A stretch of DNA of 64,000 nucleotides, taken from the NCBI GenBank assembly GCA_003576905.1, contig QEVG01000022.1, positions 1-64,000 of the forward strand. Direction: 5' to 3'. This document shows positions 51,944 to 61,284 of this stretch, piece after piece. This stretch comes from Planctomycetota bacterium (GTDB lineage: Bacteria > Planctomycetota > Phycisphaerae > UBA1845 > UTPLA1). The first letter of the stretch is position 1. Each line of letters opens with the position of its first letter. A program made the position numbers and the translations under genes. The notes beneath the pieces are model-generated. The model saw nothing but the letters and a program-made list of their open reading frames with translations, was not told the DNA's origin and searched no databases.

Positions 51944-52902
51944 GCAATGGCTCCCGATGAGGCATGCCGTCGCCCCGCAGCTGAGGCTTCCGCGATCCGG
52001 ATTTCCGCGCAGCGGCCGCAAATACGTCGCAGAGGCGCATTGCCTTCCCCGTGCGATCCGGGAAGCGCGCTCAGTGCGGTCGATTCGGCCCAGTCGTAGG
52101 TCGGGAATCCGCACGACGGGCACCGCGCGCCGGGTTGGGGGCGCGGGTCGAACTCTTCGTCCGCCAATTGGTCGAGGAGCTTCGGAACACCGTGGCGGCC
52201 CCAGGCCAGGAAATCGGCGTAGGTGGGGCGCTGCCGGGCGAGGAGCTCCCAGACGCGATCAAAAAGCCCATCCGCATCGCGATCGCCCGTGCCGGGAAAG
52301 ACACGGAACAGCTCGGAACGGCGGCGCGGCCGTGCGTCGGCGGGGAGTTTGATTCCGGCCCGGAGACCGGTGCCGTGTTCAAGCCGGGCGTCTACGCTGA
52401 TCGCCCATAGCACGGCGAAACGATCCCGGGCCAGGTCGTGGAACGTGTTGGAGAACTGTGCCTTGGCGGCGGTTCGGTCGTAGGCGAATGCCGGGTCCAG
52501 CATGTCGTCGATGTGCAGGAATTCGTGCATCGCCCAGTAACGGAAGGCATGCTCCTCGAGAAGTCGCGTGAGCGAGAGGGCGAGAGCGATCGTGAAATTC
52601 CCGGGTGCGCCGTACAGTTCGGCGGCCTGGCCCTTCGGAAGCGTCTGGGCCACGACGATGCGGCTGACGGTGGCGCGGATGTGTTCGAAGGCGCCGGCGC
52701 AATCCGCGATTCGTGCCCGAAGACCCAATCCTTCGAACCATTCCTGGTGCAGCCGCCGGAAGGCCTCGTCGCGTGCGTTCGGCGACGGCGCGTCATAACA
52801 CCGTGCGAACCGGAGCTGGTACTCGGAGTGGAGGTCGGGATCGCGTCGCGCCGCTTCAAAGACGCCGCGTTCCATCAGTTCGGGTTGGATGACGATGATC
52901 AT
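51940..52902 (-). CDS. Unknown protein with HExxH and zinc-ribbon motifs, in FdhE-like position
   Basis: A 320-residue soluble protein in the molybdoenzyme operon, ATGA-coupled at both ends. It contains HEFLH (residues 126-130), a match to the HExxH metal-binding pattern, and a C-terminal Cys4 pair CPSC/CGRC (261-264 and 295-298) that looks like a zinc ribbon. I do not recognise the family. Position after a NarJ/TorD-like chaperone gene, and the Cys4 site, recall FdhE-type maturation factors, but the overall sequence is not FdhE as I know it. It may be a maturation or quality-control factor for the exported complex; a protease role is speculation, because HExxH can occur by chance. Confidence 0.6.
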   Translation of the reverse strand: MIIVIQPELMERGVFEAARRDPDLHSEYQLRFARCYDAPSPNARDEAFRRLHQEWFEGLGLRARIADCAGAFEHIRATVSRIVVAQTLPKGQAAELYGAPGNFTIALALSLTRLLEEHAFRYWAMHEFLHIDDMLDPAFAYDRTAAKAQFSNTFHDLARDRFAVLWAISVDARLEHGTGLRAGIKLPADARPRRRSELFRVFPGTGDRDADGLFDRVWELLARQRPTYADFLAWGRHGVPKLLDQLADEEFDPRPQPGARCPSCGFPTYDWAESTALSALPGSHGEGNAPLRRICGRCAEIRIAEASAAGRRHASSGAIA

Positions 52903-53717
52903 TTCCAGCCTCGGCTCTCGGCGGCGGCGGCCAGCGTGGGGCCGAGCTCGACCTGCCCGGCGTCCGGCGCGCCGCAACGGATGGCGACGTCATCTTCGCA
53001 AATGTCGCGTAATTCGATCCACTGGGCCCCGAGGGTGACACCGAGCGTGTCGCACCACGCCCGGAGGAGGGCGTCCGCAAGATCACAGAGCGGGGCCAGT
53101 GGACCGCCGGGCTCGGCACTGCGAACCCGGGTGAAAAACGCCGGCATCCATCGCGCAGCATGGTCTCGGAGGAATGCCCGCTGTGCGTCGCGACAGATTT
53201 CCGACGAGGGAGCGTCGGAGCTTCGGGAGGCCTGAAACTCCCGAAAGGCGAGGATGCAGAGAAACTCCCACTCGGCGACAAGATGGTCGTGTCGCTCGGC
53301 GAGCGGGCCGTCGAGCTGTAAACCGAAAGCATTGTAGAAGCCGGCGATGTCGGCCAGGGTCTGACTTTGCTGAAAGACCTCGGCCTGACAGTACTCGAGT
53401 TCGTAGGGAGGACAGTCGGAGCGAACCGAGTGTCCCAGGAGGCGGTCGCGCGCGTCGCGCAGCGCGTCGATGTCGGCGAGCGTGCCGAAGAGCGCGTCGG
53501 GCGTATCGACGGCGATGCGGGCGCGCAGGCAGGCCTGCTGCACCTCGCTCCGCAGGGCCGGCCCGGTCATCTGCGCGCGGAGCGCGTCAGCTCCGGAGAA
53601 GCACGCGGCGATGAACCGGGACAGAACGGCCCTGGCCCGCGCGGCCTCCCCTTCGTCCGAATGCGTGTCTCGGCCGTTCGACTCAGATGGAGTTGGCATG
53701 CTTGTCGGATCGGACAT
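52899..53717 (-). CDS. NarJ/TorD-family molybdoenzyme maturation chaperone
   Basis: The 272-residue protein contains PPYELEYCQAEVF and LADIAGFYNAFGL (about residues 105-135), the signature of the NarJ/TorD/DmsD chaperones. These bind the Tat signal or the apo-alpha subunit and hold it until cofactor insertion is complete. ATG 53717 has GGAGG upstream and lies 35 bases inside the beta-subunit gene. The stop overlaps the next gene by ATGA. In this operon it is probably the dedicated chaperone of the alpha subunit at 55943-59440. Confidence 0.83.
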   Translation of the reverse strand: MSDPTSMPTPSESNGRDTHSDEGEAARARAVLSRFIAACFSGADALRAQMTGPALRSEVQQACLRARIAVDTPDALFGTLADIDALRDARDRLLGHSVRSDCPPYELEYCQAEVFQQSQTLADIAGFYNAFGLQLDGPLAERHDHLVAEWEFLCILAFREFQASRSSDAPSSEICRDAQRAFLRDHAARWMPAFFTRVRSAEPGGPLAPLCDLADALLRAWCDTLGVTLGAQWIELRDICEDDVAIRCGAPDAGQVELGPTLAAAAESRGWK

Positions 53718-54960
53718 GGACGGGTTCCTCCACCTGCGTTCTGAACATTTCGCGGCCCTTGCGGTCGTAGGCAATAACGGTGTCGTTGTATGTCTCGAAC
53801 TTTTCGCCATCGACGGCCGTCTCGTAGACCTTCGGGCCTTCCTTCAGTTCGTAGCGATGAATGATTCGATTGGAGCGGCGGAACAACTGGAGGACAGCGA
53901 GCAATTCACGGTCAGGCCTGCGATAGCGGGCCACGGCGTCTTTTACGCCCGGACCGAACATTTGCTCGAGGTATCGCGTCGGCACCCATCGCGGCGGGAT
54001 GTAATAGCCGTTTGGCTCCGTGCCGAACTGCGGGTAGAGGGGCAGCGCCACCCGCGCCACGTGAACGAGGTAGTAGAGCGGGTTGTGGCGATCCTCGACC
54101 CAGACGTTGTTCTCGTCGACCTTGACGAGGCCCTGCATGCGCACCTGGCCGATGCAGGCGGCCATACAGCGCGTTTCCATCGGCACGCCGTCGGACTCGG
54201 GGTCCGTTCCTTCGACGCGCGGGTAGCAGGCAATGCACTTTTCACTGGTGCGCGTCGTGCCGCGGTACATGGACTTCTTGTAGGGGCAGGCTTCCACGCA
54301 CTTTCGATAGCCGCGGCACTCCTGCTGGTCGATCAGGACAATTCCATCCTCGGGGCGTTTGTAGATCGCGTTGCGCGGGCAGGCGGCGAGGCACGCCGGA
54401 TAGCTGCAATGGTTGCAGAGTCGCGCGAGGTAATAGAACCACGTCTTGTGCTTCTGATCGCCCGTAAGGGTTTCGCCGGCGCCGAAATCCATCGGCCGGG
54501 AAGGTCCGGAGGGGGGGACGTCTTCATGAATGTTGGGCGCGGTCCATTCCTCCTCCGTGGGCAGATACCCGAGAACGAGGTTGGGCTGGCTGCCGCGGGC
54601 GACGACCTGGGGGGACTCGAAGATGTTGTTCCCTTTGAGTTCGCCGTAGGGTTTTCGCGGTGAAGCATCCGGCGCGCCCTGCCAGGACATGCCGTTCGGA
54701 TTGGCCTGGGAGAGAAGATCGAGGATCTTGACGTCCCAGTGCTGCGGATACCCGCCGTAGGGCTTGGTTTCGACGTTGGTCCACCACATGTGCTCCTGTC
54801 CCTTGGAGAAGGTCCAGGTGCTCTTGCAGGCCATCGTGCAAGTCTGGCAGCCGATGCAGCGGTTGATGTTTATGACGAAGGCGAACTGCTCCTTCGGCGC
54901 CGCCTGGGGATACGGGTAGTTCATCGGGCGGCCGAGTTGCCAGTTGTAAACGGACGGCAT
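53683..54960 (-). CDS. nxrB: Iron-sulfur beta subunit, NxrB/NarH type
   Basis: A 425-residue electron-transfer subunit with four cluster sites. Cys35/38/41/45 (CIGCQTCTMAC), Cys182/185/190/194 (CNHCSYPACLAAC) and Cys242/245/265/269 are ligand sets for 4Fe-4S clusters. Cys215/221/225 with Tyr218 in place of a second Cys (CRGYRKCVEACPYKK) is the 3Fe-4S site; NarH has Trp there. The tyrosine, and the segment MYRGTTRTSEKCIACYP, are as I remember them in Nitrospira NxrB. No export signal is present, so it probably crosses the membrane folded with the Tat-signal alpha subunit. AAGGAG lies upstream of ATG 54960. Confidence 0.9.
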   Translation of the reverse strand: MPSVYNWQLGRPMNYPYPQAAPKEQFAFVININRCIGCQTCTMACKSTWTFSKGQEHMWWTNVETKPYGGYPQHWDVKILDLLSQANPNGMSWQGAPDASPRKPYGELKGNNIFESPQVVARGSQPNLVLGYLPTEEEWTAPNIHEDVPPSGPSRPMDFGAGETLTGDQKHKTWFYYLARLCNHCSYPACLAACPRNAIYKRPEDGIVLIDQQECRGYRKCVEACPYKKSMYRGTTRTSEKCIACYPRVEGTDPESDGVPMETRCMAACIGQVRMQGLVKVDENNVWVEDRHNPLYYLVHVARVALPLYPQFGTEPNGYYIPPRWVPTRYLEQMFGPGVKDAVARYRRPDRELLAVLQLFRRSNRIIHRYELKEGPKVYETAVDGEKFETYNDTVIAYDRKGREMFRTQVEEPVHVRSDKHANSI

Positions 54961-54988
54961 GGCGTACTCCTTGGCGTGACGCGTGACC

Positions 54989-55591
54989 TCAGACGGCTGC
55001 GACGCTCGATGAGAAATTCCAGCGGGCCAGTTCCTCGGCGATTGCGACGTACTTTCCGTGGCGGTCGCCGTGATTCGCTCCATGTTCCAGGCGCTCAAAT
55101 GCGTCGAGCAGTTGCGACTTCTGCCGAGCGCTCAGGACGTTTTCCGCCACCACGAAGAGGATGTTGTCCTCCTTCTGAATGTGCTGGCGAAGCAGGCAGA
55201 TGTAATCTCGCGCGGCACTGCGGACGCCGGCCAGCGCGGCCGCGTCGCCGTTCGCCGCGGCGTCGATGCCGGCGAGCATGTTTCCGATGCAGGTTCGGCC
55301 TGCGTCGTGCTCGTGAAGCATGCAGCCGATGGGGCCGCCCGCGCGCGGCATGCCCGTGCGTTCGAGCTCCGGAAAGAGGCATTCTTCTTCCTTGGCATGA
55401 TGGCAGCCGTCGGCGAAGTTGCGGAGGAAATCGATCGCCTTGAGCAGGAATGCCTTGTCGAACGCGCCGGACTGAAGCATGCGCTCGACGGCATCGAGGA
55501 CACGCTCGATGACCCGGTGTTCGCTCATCAGCACGGCTCGGACCTGTCCTTCTGTGGAATGTTCGTTGCAATGGCACTGGCAGGTACTCAT
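54989..55591 (-). CDS. Hemerythrin-like (HHE) protein
   Basis: A 200-residue helical protein with the HHE-type ligands: EHRVIERVL, HHAKEEECLFPEL, HEHDAGR and HIQKEDNILF. They provide the His/Glu set for a non-heme di-iron centre. The first residues (STCQCHCNEH) are Cys/His-rich. Hemerythrin-like proteins bind or sense O2 or NO, or repair di-iron/Fe-S centres (YtfE class). It lies between the alpha and beta genes, so it may protect the complex from NO or O2, or assist cluster repair. This role is inference. AAGGAG precedes the ATG at 55591. Confidence 0.82.
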   Translation of the reverse strand: MSTCQCHCNEHSTEGQVRAVLMSEHRVIERVLDAVERMLQSGAFDKAFLLKAIDFLRNFADGCHHAKEEECLFPELERTGMPRAGGPIGCMLHEHDAGRTCIGNMLAGIDAAANGDAAALAGVRSAARDYICLLRQHIQKEDNILFVVAENVLSARQKSQLLDAFERLEHGANHGDRHGKYVAIAEELARWNFSSSVAAV

Positions 55592-55594
55592 GTC

Positions 55595-55924
55595 TTACTC
55601 CTTGCTTTCGAGAACCGGCAGGCGGATGCCCGTTTCGGGGATGTTGTCGACGGATACCCGCGTTGACCGGGGGCCGCGACTCAGGAAACAGCCGTCGATC
55701 AGCGCGGCGATCGCGTCGCGGCCAAGCTGCGTGACCGCCATGCGCGGACCCGCAAAGTCAGGCCGCAGGAAAAGCTCCATGATTCCCTTCGGGCTGAAGC
55801 CCAAGCGCGCATACTCCTCGATGAAGCAGATCGCCATCTCGCGAGAGGCGTTGGCGTCGTCGGTCTCGATCTCGACGCCGTGAAGCGTCATGGGATCGGT
55901 TGCGTCGGGGTCGTTAAAGGGCAT
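55595..55924 (-). CDS. Small conserved-position protein, unknown (109 residues)
   Basis: The protein has no membrane segment, signal or recognised motif. It is rich in aliphatic and acidic residues, with a helical middle (MAICFIEEYARLGF) and a C-terminal region ending PETGIRLPVLESKE. It starts 18 bases after the alpha-subunit stop and ends 3 bases before the hemerythrin-like gene, so it is certainly translated with them. Its position between alpha and beta suggests an assembly factor or a small subunit. I have no family name for it. Confidence 0.65.
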   Translation of the reverse strand: MPFNDPDATDPMTLHGVEIETDDANASREMAICFIEEYARLGFSPKGIMELFLRPDFAGPRMAVTQLGRDAIAALIDGCFLSRGPRSTRVSVDNIPETGIRLPVLESKE

Positions 55925-55942
55925 GAGCGCATCTCCACCGAA

Positions 55943-58900
55943 TCAGAAGTCCTCGAATACGGGCTGGTCGCCCGCGGCGGGCTCTCCGACGAACTCGCCG
56001 GCGAGGTATTTCTTCATCACATCGCTTTCACTGCCGGGCGACATTCCGGTCGTCGCGGGCAGCCAGATTCCTTTTCCGCCGAGCCCGCCGTCCTCCGCCT
56101 TGACAACGCGGACAAGTGTTTCCTTCGGCACGGTGTTAATGGCATGGTTGTCGGCCTCGCCGCCGAAGATGAAGCCCATGAAGACCTTGGCCTTGTGGAA
56201 GAGCGAGTCGGTCTGGTGCATGGGCATGTGCCAGTTGCGCGTGATGCTCTGCTGCGAGCCGTAGCGCAGGTTCGCCTGATAGCCGTCGTCGGAGAGCGCG
56301 CGGCCGTCAGGGCGCGTCTCGTGCGCCTTGACGCTTTTTTCGGTGGCGATGTACGGCGCGTGCTTGATCATGATGACGCTGTAGGGATAGGCCGGGTTGT
56401 AGGTGGCCCGGAGCATGAGCCGCGCGACCTTGTAGAACGGGTCGTCCGGGCGAGCGCCGACATAGGGCCGATCGGCCGGGTTCGCGTCGACATAGACGTA
56501 GTCACCGTTGTTGATGCCCAGGTCCCGGGCGGCCTGCGGGTTAATGTGAAGCTGGTGCTCTCCGACGTAGGGAGCGCGGCGGTCCATTCGGTGCGGATCG
56601 CCGAAGTTGCTGTCGTAGATCATGTGCCAGTCGACGTTGCTCCAGCTCGAATGCACGCGGTGGCGGGTCTTGGGCGTCACCGCGAAGAAGCGATACCCCT
56701 TCTCCCAGAGAAAGTTCTTCGTCTGCTTGACCTGCTTCCATGGAAGCTTGATGTTGCGAACGGTCCGCTCGTCCCAGTGCTCGGCCTCCGGAGCGATGCC
56801 GTAGTCGTCGGGGCGCACGTACGGGTTGCTGGAGACAATCACGTTGGGCAGGTAGGGCGTCGCTTCGGTGCCTTCGCGATGGACGATGAAGTTTTCCCCG
56901 TACTCGATGGCCTCCGGCACGTCGGAGTAGGCATGCAGCCGCCCGGTGTCCGTGTGGAAAGGCTGGCTGTCGTGGATTTGCTCCCAGAAGGGAATGCGAG
57001 GATAGGTTCGGAAGAGCATCAGGGCCGCGCCCGGGGGGCCGTATTTGCCGGCCATGATGTCGGAGAGCTGGTAGCCGGCGGTCGTCGTGCAGGTGTCGAG
57101 GAGGCGCTGGATATAGACGCCGCGCTTTTTTTCATGCTCAAACTTGAAGTAGTCGTAGAAGCGCTTGTCGCCCAGTTCGTCGCCGACGGCCCGGCAGATG
57201 TTGGCGAGGATCCAGAGATCGTCGCGCGTGTCGAAGATGGGCTTGATGCCGCCTTTCCAGATTTGCAGGAAGGGGTTGGAACACGACGCCGTGATTTCGA
57301 GGTCTTCGAACTCGACCCAACTGTTGGCCGGGAGGCCGAAATCGGCGTACTGGACCGAGGATGTCATCACGATGTCCTGTGAGATGATCATCTCGATGTT
57401 CGGGTTGACGTTCTTGAACATGTCGTAGGCGTGCTTGGCGTTGTTGAAGAGGTTCACGTTGGTGAACTGCAGCGCCTTGGTCGGCGTCGGCATGTGCGAT
57501 TTGCCGGTAAAGACCTTGCGTCCCTTCGGCGTGTTGACAATAAGCGGCCGGTCACCGTGGTTCCAGTAGGCCGGCTCCTCGTCCTTGGTATAGAGGTGGG
57601 CGTGGACTTCCTTGCCATGAGCGCCGTCGTTGAGATTGGGCTCGAAGGGATCCTCGCCGATCCAGCCCTTAAAGCCCGGCCCGGTCTCCTTGCTGCCCTG
57701 GAAGAGCGCGGCCTTGTAGTTGCCCGCCCAGCCGTGCACGCCGGCGCCGGGCTTGCCGATGTTCCCGGTGAGAAGCATGGGCAGGAGGGCGGCACGGTTG
57801 GCCTCGGTGGCGTGGAACCAGTGATTGATGCCTTCGCCCTGATGAATGGCCACCGGACCGCCAGTGCGGGTCACTTCCCAGATGTCAGCCGCAAGGCGCT
57901 GAATCATTTCCTTTGGGCAGTGCGTGATGTCCGCGACGCTTTCGAGGTCGTAGTCCTGGAGGTGAATCTGGTACATCGACCAGAGCGTCATGACTTCCAC
58001 TTCGCTGCCGTCGACGAGCTTGATTTTCCACTTGCCCTCGATGGCCGGATCAATCTTCCTTGCGTCGAGCTTCTTTCCGACATCGTCGCGCGTGATGGCG
58101 GCTGGTTTGTTCGTCGCCTGATCCCAGACGACCCGATCGCCGATCTGGGCATACTGCTCATCCGTCAGGCCCTGAACTTTGAAGCTGACGCCGTCCTTCG
58201 TGAGGGCGTTCTTGTATCCGGGGAACACTTCGTCGGCGCGGAGCCGCTTGAGGTTGTCGCAGCGGACCAGCAGCGGGAAATCCGTGAACTGCCTCACGAA
58301 TCCCGGGTCGTACCACTTGTTGTCCATCATCAGCCGCGTGACGCCAAGCCAGAGGGCGGCGTCCGTCGCCGGACGGATGGGCATCCAGTAGTCGGCCTTA
58401 GTGCTGGGTGCGCCGTATTCCGGAGCGATGACGACAATCCGCCCCCCGCGCTCCATGCACTCGATGAACCAGTGGGAATCGGGGAGCTTGTTCTCCACGA
58501 GGTTCTTGCCGTCCATGATGATCAGCTTGCTGAAGCGAAGGTCGTTGAAGTCGCAGTCGGAGTTCTGGAGGCCGTGGACCCAGGGCTGGCCGGGCGTCTG
58601 ATCCCCGTGCCAGGTGTAATTGCTCCAGTTCCGACCGCCCTTGGCCTGATCGGGCCCGACCTTTCGGATGATCGAGTCGAGCAGGGCCATCGAGTTGTTC
58701 AGCCGATACATGCCGTACTTGCCTATGACGCCGAGCAGGCCCATGCCGCCGCGCATCTTGAAGGTGCGCGTGCCCGCGCCGCCCATGGCTTCGATCATTT
58801 CTTCGGGATAGCCCTGGTCGCGCAGAATTTTCGCGCCCGCCTCTCCGCTGTAGCGCTTGGCGATGGCGATGTAACCCCTGGCGATGTACTTCAGGGCGCT

Positions 58901-59440
58901 GTCCCAGTCGATGCGGACGTGGACGTCCGTGCCGCGGCTGTCGAACTTGTACTTGGACTTGTTCTCCGGCGTCAGGTCGGGGAAGCCGTCGTCGGCCCAC
59001 TGCTTCCAGCCCTTGCGGATGATGGGGTGCTTGAGGCGATACGGACCGTAGATGAGGCGGTGATAGGTGTACCCTTTGGCGCACTGCCGCGGATTCCAAT
59101 TCGGCGTCGCGTGGTGGCCGTAGATATCGCTGTAGGTCTCGTAGTCGTACTGCGCGCCCATGCGAACGATGACGCCGTTGCGCGTGTAGGCCTTCACGCG
59201 ACAGGCATGGGTGTCATTGGGTGAGCAGACCCAGCTGAACGAGCCGTCGTAACTGTACTGGTCGCGGTAGATCTTCTCCCAGTCGCGGGCCGGGTATCCG
59301 GCCAGCGGGTTGACGACATCGGGCCGCGCGGCCAGAGCACTGAGTGACCAGCTCAGGACGCCGCTTCCGCCCGCCGCCAGGACGCAACTGGTCTGGATGA
59401 ATTGCCGCCGAGTGGGTTCGTTTCGGTGCGGGTCAGACAT
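55943..59440 (-). CDS. nxrA: Molybdopterin alpha subunit, NXR/NarG type, Tat-exported
   Basis: The 1165-residue catalytic subunit starts with a Tat signal (TRRQFIQ, Arg11/Arg12, then a hydrophobic stretch), so the active site faces the periplasm. It belongs to the type II DMSO-reductase family. The 4Fe-4S (FS0) site reads Cys72-x3-Asp76-x3-Cys80-x39-Cys120, where NarG has His-Cys-Cys-Cys. Asp280 in YTWHGDQTP aligns with the Mo-ligand Asp of NarG. Whole segments (SPNDTHACRV, WNPRQCAKGYTYHR, RKGWKQWADDGFP) resemble NxrA of Nitrospira and anammox bacteria. The enzyme interconverts nitrate and nitrite; direction cannot be told. GGAGA precedes ATG 59440. Confidence 0.88.
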   Translation of the reverse strand: MSDPHRNEPTRRQFIQTSCVLAAGGSGVLSWSLSALAARPDVVNPLAGYPARDWEKIYRDQYSYDGSFSWVCSPNDTHACRVKAYTRNGVIVRMGAQYDYETYSDIYGHHATPNWNPRQCAKGYTYHRLIYGPYRLKHPIIRKGWKQWADDGFPDLTPENKSKYKFDSRGTDVHVRIDWDSALKYIARGYIAIAKRYSGEAGAKILRDQGYPEEMIEAMGGAGTRTFKMRGGMGLLGVIGKYGMYRLNNSMALLDSIIRKVGPDQAKGGRNWSNYTWHGDQTPGQPWVHGLQNSDCDFNDLRFSKLIIMDGKNLVENKLPDSHWFIECMERGGRIVVIAPEYGAPSTKADYWMPIRPATDAALWLGVTRLMMDNKWYDPGFVRQFTDFPLLVRCDNLKRLRADEVFPGYKNALTKDGVSFKVQGLTDEQYAQIGDRVVWDQATNKPAAITRDDVGKKLDARKIDPAIEGKWKIKLVDGSEVEVMTLWSMYQIHLQDYDLESVADITHCPKEMIQRLAADIWEVTRTGGPVAIHQGEGINHWFHATEANRAALLPMLLTGNIGKPGAGVHGWAGNYKAALFQGSKETGPGFKGWIGEDPFEPNLNDGAHGKEVHAHLYTKDEEPAYWNHGDRPLIVNTPKGRKVFTGKSHMPTPTKALQFTNVNLFNNAKHAYDMFKNVNPNIEMIISQDIVMTSSVQYADFGLPANSWVEFEDLEITASCSNPFLQIWKGGIKPIFDTRDDLWILANICRAVGDELGDKRFYDYFKFEHEKKRGVYIQRLLDTCTTTAGYQLSDIMAGKYGPPGAALMLFRTYPRIPFWEQIHDSQPFHTDTGRLHAYSDVPEAIEYGENFIVHREGTEATPYLPNVIVSSNPYVRPDDYGIAPEAEHWDERTVRNIKLPWKQVKQTKNFLWEKGYRFFAVTPKTRHRVHSSWSNVDWHMIYDSNFGDPHRMDRRAPYVGEHQLHINPQAARDLGINNGDYVYVDANPADRPYVGARPDDPFYKVARLMLRATYNPAYPYSVIMIKHAPYIATEKSVKAHETRPDGRALSDDGYQANLRYGSQQSITRNWHMPMHQTDSLFHKAKVFMGFIFGGEADNHAINTVPKETLVRVVKAEDGGLGGKGIWLPATTGMSPGSESDVMKKYLAGEFVGEPAAGDQPVFEDF

Positions 59441-59476
59441 TTTTCGTCTCCGCCAAGGGCGCGTCGGGCGCCGCGG

Positions 59477-61255
59477 TCATTCGATAACCATTTTCTGCCA
59501 GATGCTGATGCTCTTTTTTCCGTCGCGATCTCCGGCGCTGCCGTCCCAGATGGCGAAGGAGACGGGCAGATAATCGCCGGACTTGAAGGCACGCTCGGCG
59601 TCGCCGTTCTGTACCGAGCCATGATCGCAGGGAAGCGCGAGGGTCCGCTGGAGCTGGACCGACCAGACTCCGCGCGCGTAGGCCGCGCTTCCCTGGACGA
59701 GCTGCATCATGGGTGGCTTACCGGCGAGCGTGCCGGGTCCGCGGGCGGTCAGGCACTCGACCGGCGTCTTGAGGGTGGGATCGGCGACCAGATTGTCGGC
59801 GCCCCACGCGGTGATGTAAGTCGGGTTGTGCTCGGCGACATTGCCGTGCGGCCAGTCAACGACGGACATGTCCGGAGATCGAACCGGGCACTCGGCGTAC
59901 ATATCGGCCACGCCGTCGGGGAACGCGGCGTCGACGTCCTGGTAGCCGGACGCGATGTTCTTCTGGCGGTCCGCCTTCCACATCCAGATGTTGACGCCGC
60001 CGTGGTTGTTGCGGTCACCCATGTAGAAAGGCGGATCGGGCGCGAGGGCGAACTGAATCGCAACGGCGTCTCGAAACTCATCGACGCGCACGGCGCGCTC
60101 GTCTCGAGTCTGGTCGAGCCAGGACAGCCGGAACGCAATCTCGTTTCCATCGTGAAGCGACTGTACGACTACGCCTTCAACCCGCTCGTCGAGCCACCAC
60201 AGAGGCATCATGGCGACATACAAGGGCTTCGCCCGGTTCCAGGCTTCGTCCGTCGGTCCGGCGGGAAGCGACTCGACGCGGGAGGCCGTGAACGAACCCT
60301 GGCGAAGCTGGGCGCGATCCTGCGAACCGGCGCGGGCCAGGGACTGGACATAGTGAATCAGGTCCCACATGTCGGCGGGGGTGTAGGTGTCCTCGTAGGC
60401 AGGCATGGGTGTGCCGGGTATGCCAAGGACGATTCGGGCATACAGGGATGGGCCGTCCATCCCGCCTTTGAAGATGCCGTTGACGAAGGACCGCGGGGGC
60501 GTGGGGAATCCTTCGTCGTCGAACTTGACGGCCTCTGCCACGGGGTGACCGTCGATGCCGTGACAGGAGGCGCAGGCCTCGAGGTATATGCGGCGGCCGT
60601 TGAACCAGCGCAGGTCGTCAAAGGGGGCTTCTGAGGGAATCACGATCGGCGTGCCGGGCGTGGTTCGCTCGGCGAAGACGGTTGACGCTTCGGCCTCCTG
60701 ATAGGTTCCGTCCTCAAGGCCGGCGGCGAGTTCAATCGTGACGGCGGCGTCGCGAATGTACTTTACCCATGCGACCAGCGCCTTCAGATCAGCCTCGGGC
60801 AGGTGTCCCCACGGTGGCATTGCGGAGCCCGGCATGCCCCGCGTGATGACGCGGAGGATATCCTCGTCGTTCGGAACGCGGTTGTCGGTCGTGACGAGCT
60901 TGAACTTGCCCTTCTGGAAGTTGCGCGGGCGGGGGTTCATCAGGTAGGCGAAGCGGCCTGCCCCGTCGCCGGCGTCGCCGTGGCACAGGGCGCACTGCCG
61001 AGCGAACAGCACCTGGCCGCGCTGGAGTTCGGGGGTCAGGCTCGGCGGGGCGGCGCTCGGCGAGGGGGGAGCCTCGCCGGCGCCCCGCGGGTTTGAAACG
61101 GGTTGCATGTCGCGCGGGGCGGCGTCGTTTCTGGAGACTGCGACGGGCGCGCCCTGGGGGGAGCGGAGGTCGAAATACCCCGCGACGACGACGGAAGTCA
61201 TCAGGAAGATCCAGAGTATGGGAAGTACGTGTGTCTTGAAGCGGAGTCGGTTCAT
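59477..61255 (-). CDS. Gamma subunit: di-heme c plus heme b (EB_dh) domain, membrane-anchored
   Basis: A 592-residue protein with an uncleaved-looking N-terminal hydrophobic helix (about 6-26). Two cytochrome c domains follow with CALCH (Cys88-His92) and CASCH (Cys228-His232), each with a downstream GMPG/GIPG...MP methionine candidate. The C-terminal ~230 residues are like the heme-b-binding gamma subunit of ethylbenzene dehydrogenase and related type II enzymes. It would carry electrons between the alpha/beta pair and a membrane or soluble cytochrome partner. ATG 61255 has a GAGG site and sits 22 bases after the predicted transcript start; ATG 61276 would leave almost no leader. A pass-through c/b fusion is known from NxrC-type proteins. 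Confidence 0.85.
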   Translation of the reverse strand: MNRLRFKTHVLPILWIFLMTSVVVAGYFDLRSPQGAPVAVSRNDAAPRDMQPVSNPRGAGEAPPSPSAAPPSLTPELQRGQVLFARQCALCHGDAGDGAGRFAYLMNPRPRNFQKGKFKLVTTDNRVPNDEDILRVITRGMPGSAMPPWGHLPEADLKALVAWVKYIRDAAVTIELAAGLEDGTYQEAEASTVFAERTTPGTPIVIPSEAPFDDLRWFNGRRIYLEACASCHGIDGHPVAEAVKFDDEGFPTPPRSFVNGIFKGGMDGPSLYARIVLGIPGTPMPAYEDTYTPADMWDLIHYVQSLARAGSQDRAQLRQGSFTASRVESLPAGPTDEAWNRAKPLYVAMMPLWWLDERVEGVVVQSLHDGNEIAFRLSWLDQTRDERAVRVDEFRDAVAIQFALAPDPPFYMGDRNNHGGVNIWMWKADRQKNIASGYQDVDAAFPDGVADMYAECPVRSPDMSVVDWPHGNVAEHNPTYITAWGADNLVADPTLKTPVECLTARGPGTLAGKPPMMQLVQGSAAYARGVWSVQLQRTLALPCDHGSVQNGDAERAFKSGDYLPVSFAIWDGSAGDRDGKKSISIWQKMVIE

Positions 61256-61284
61256 GGCATCCTCGCTTTGAGCCATCGCCGGTT

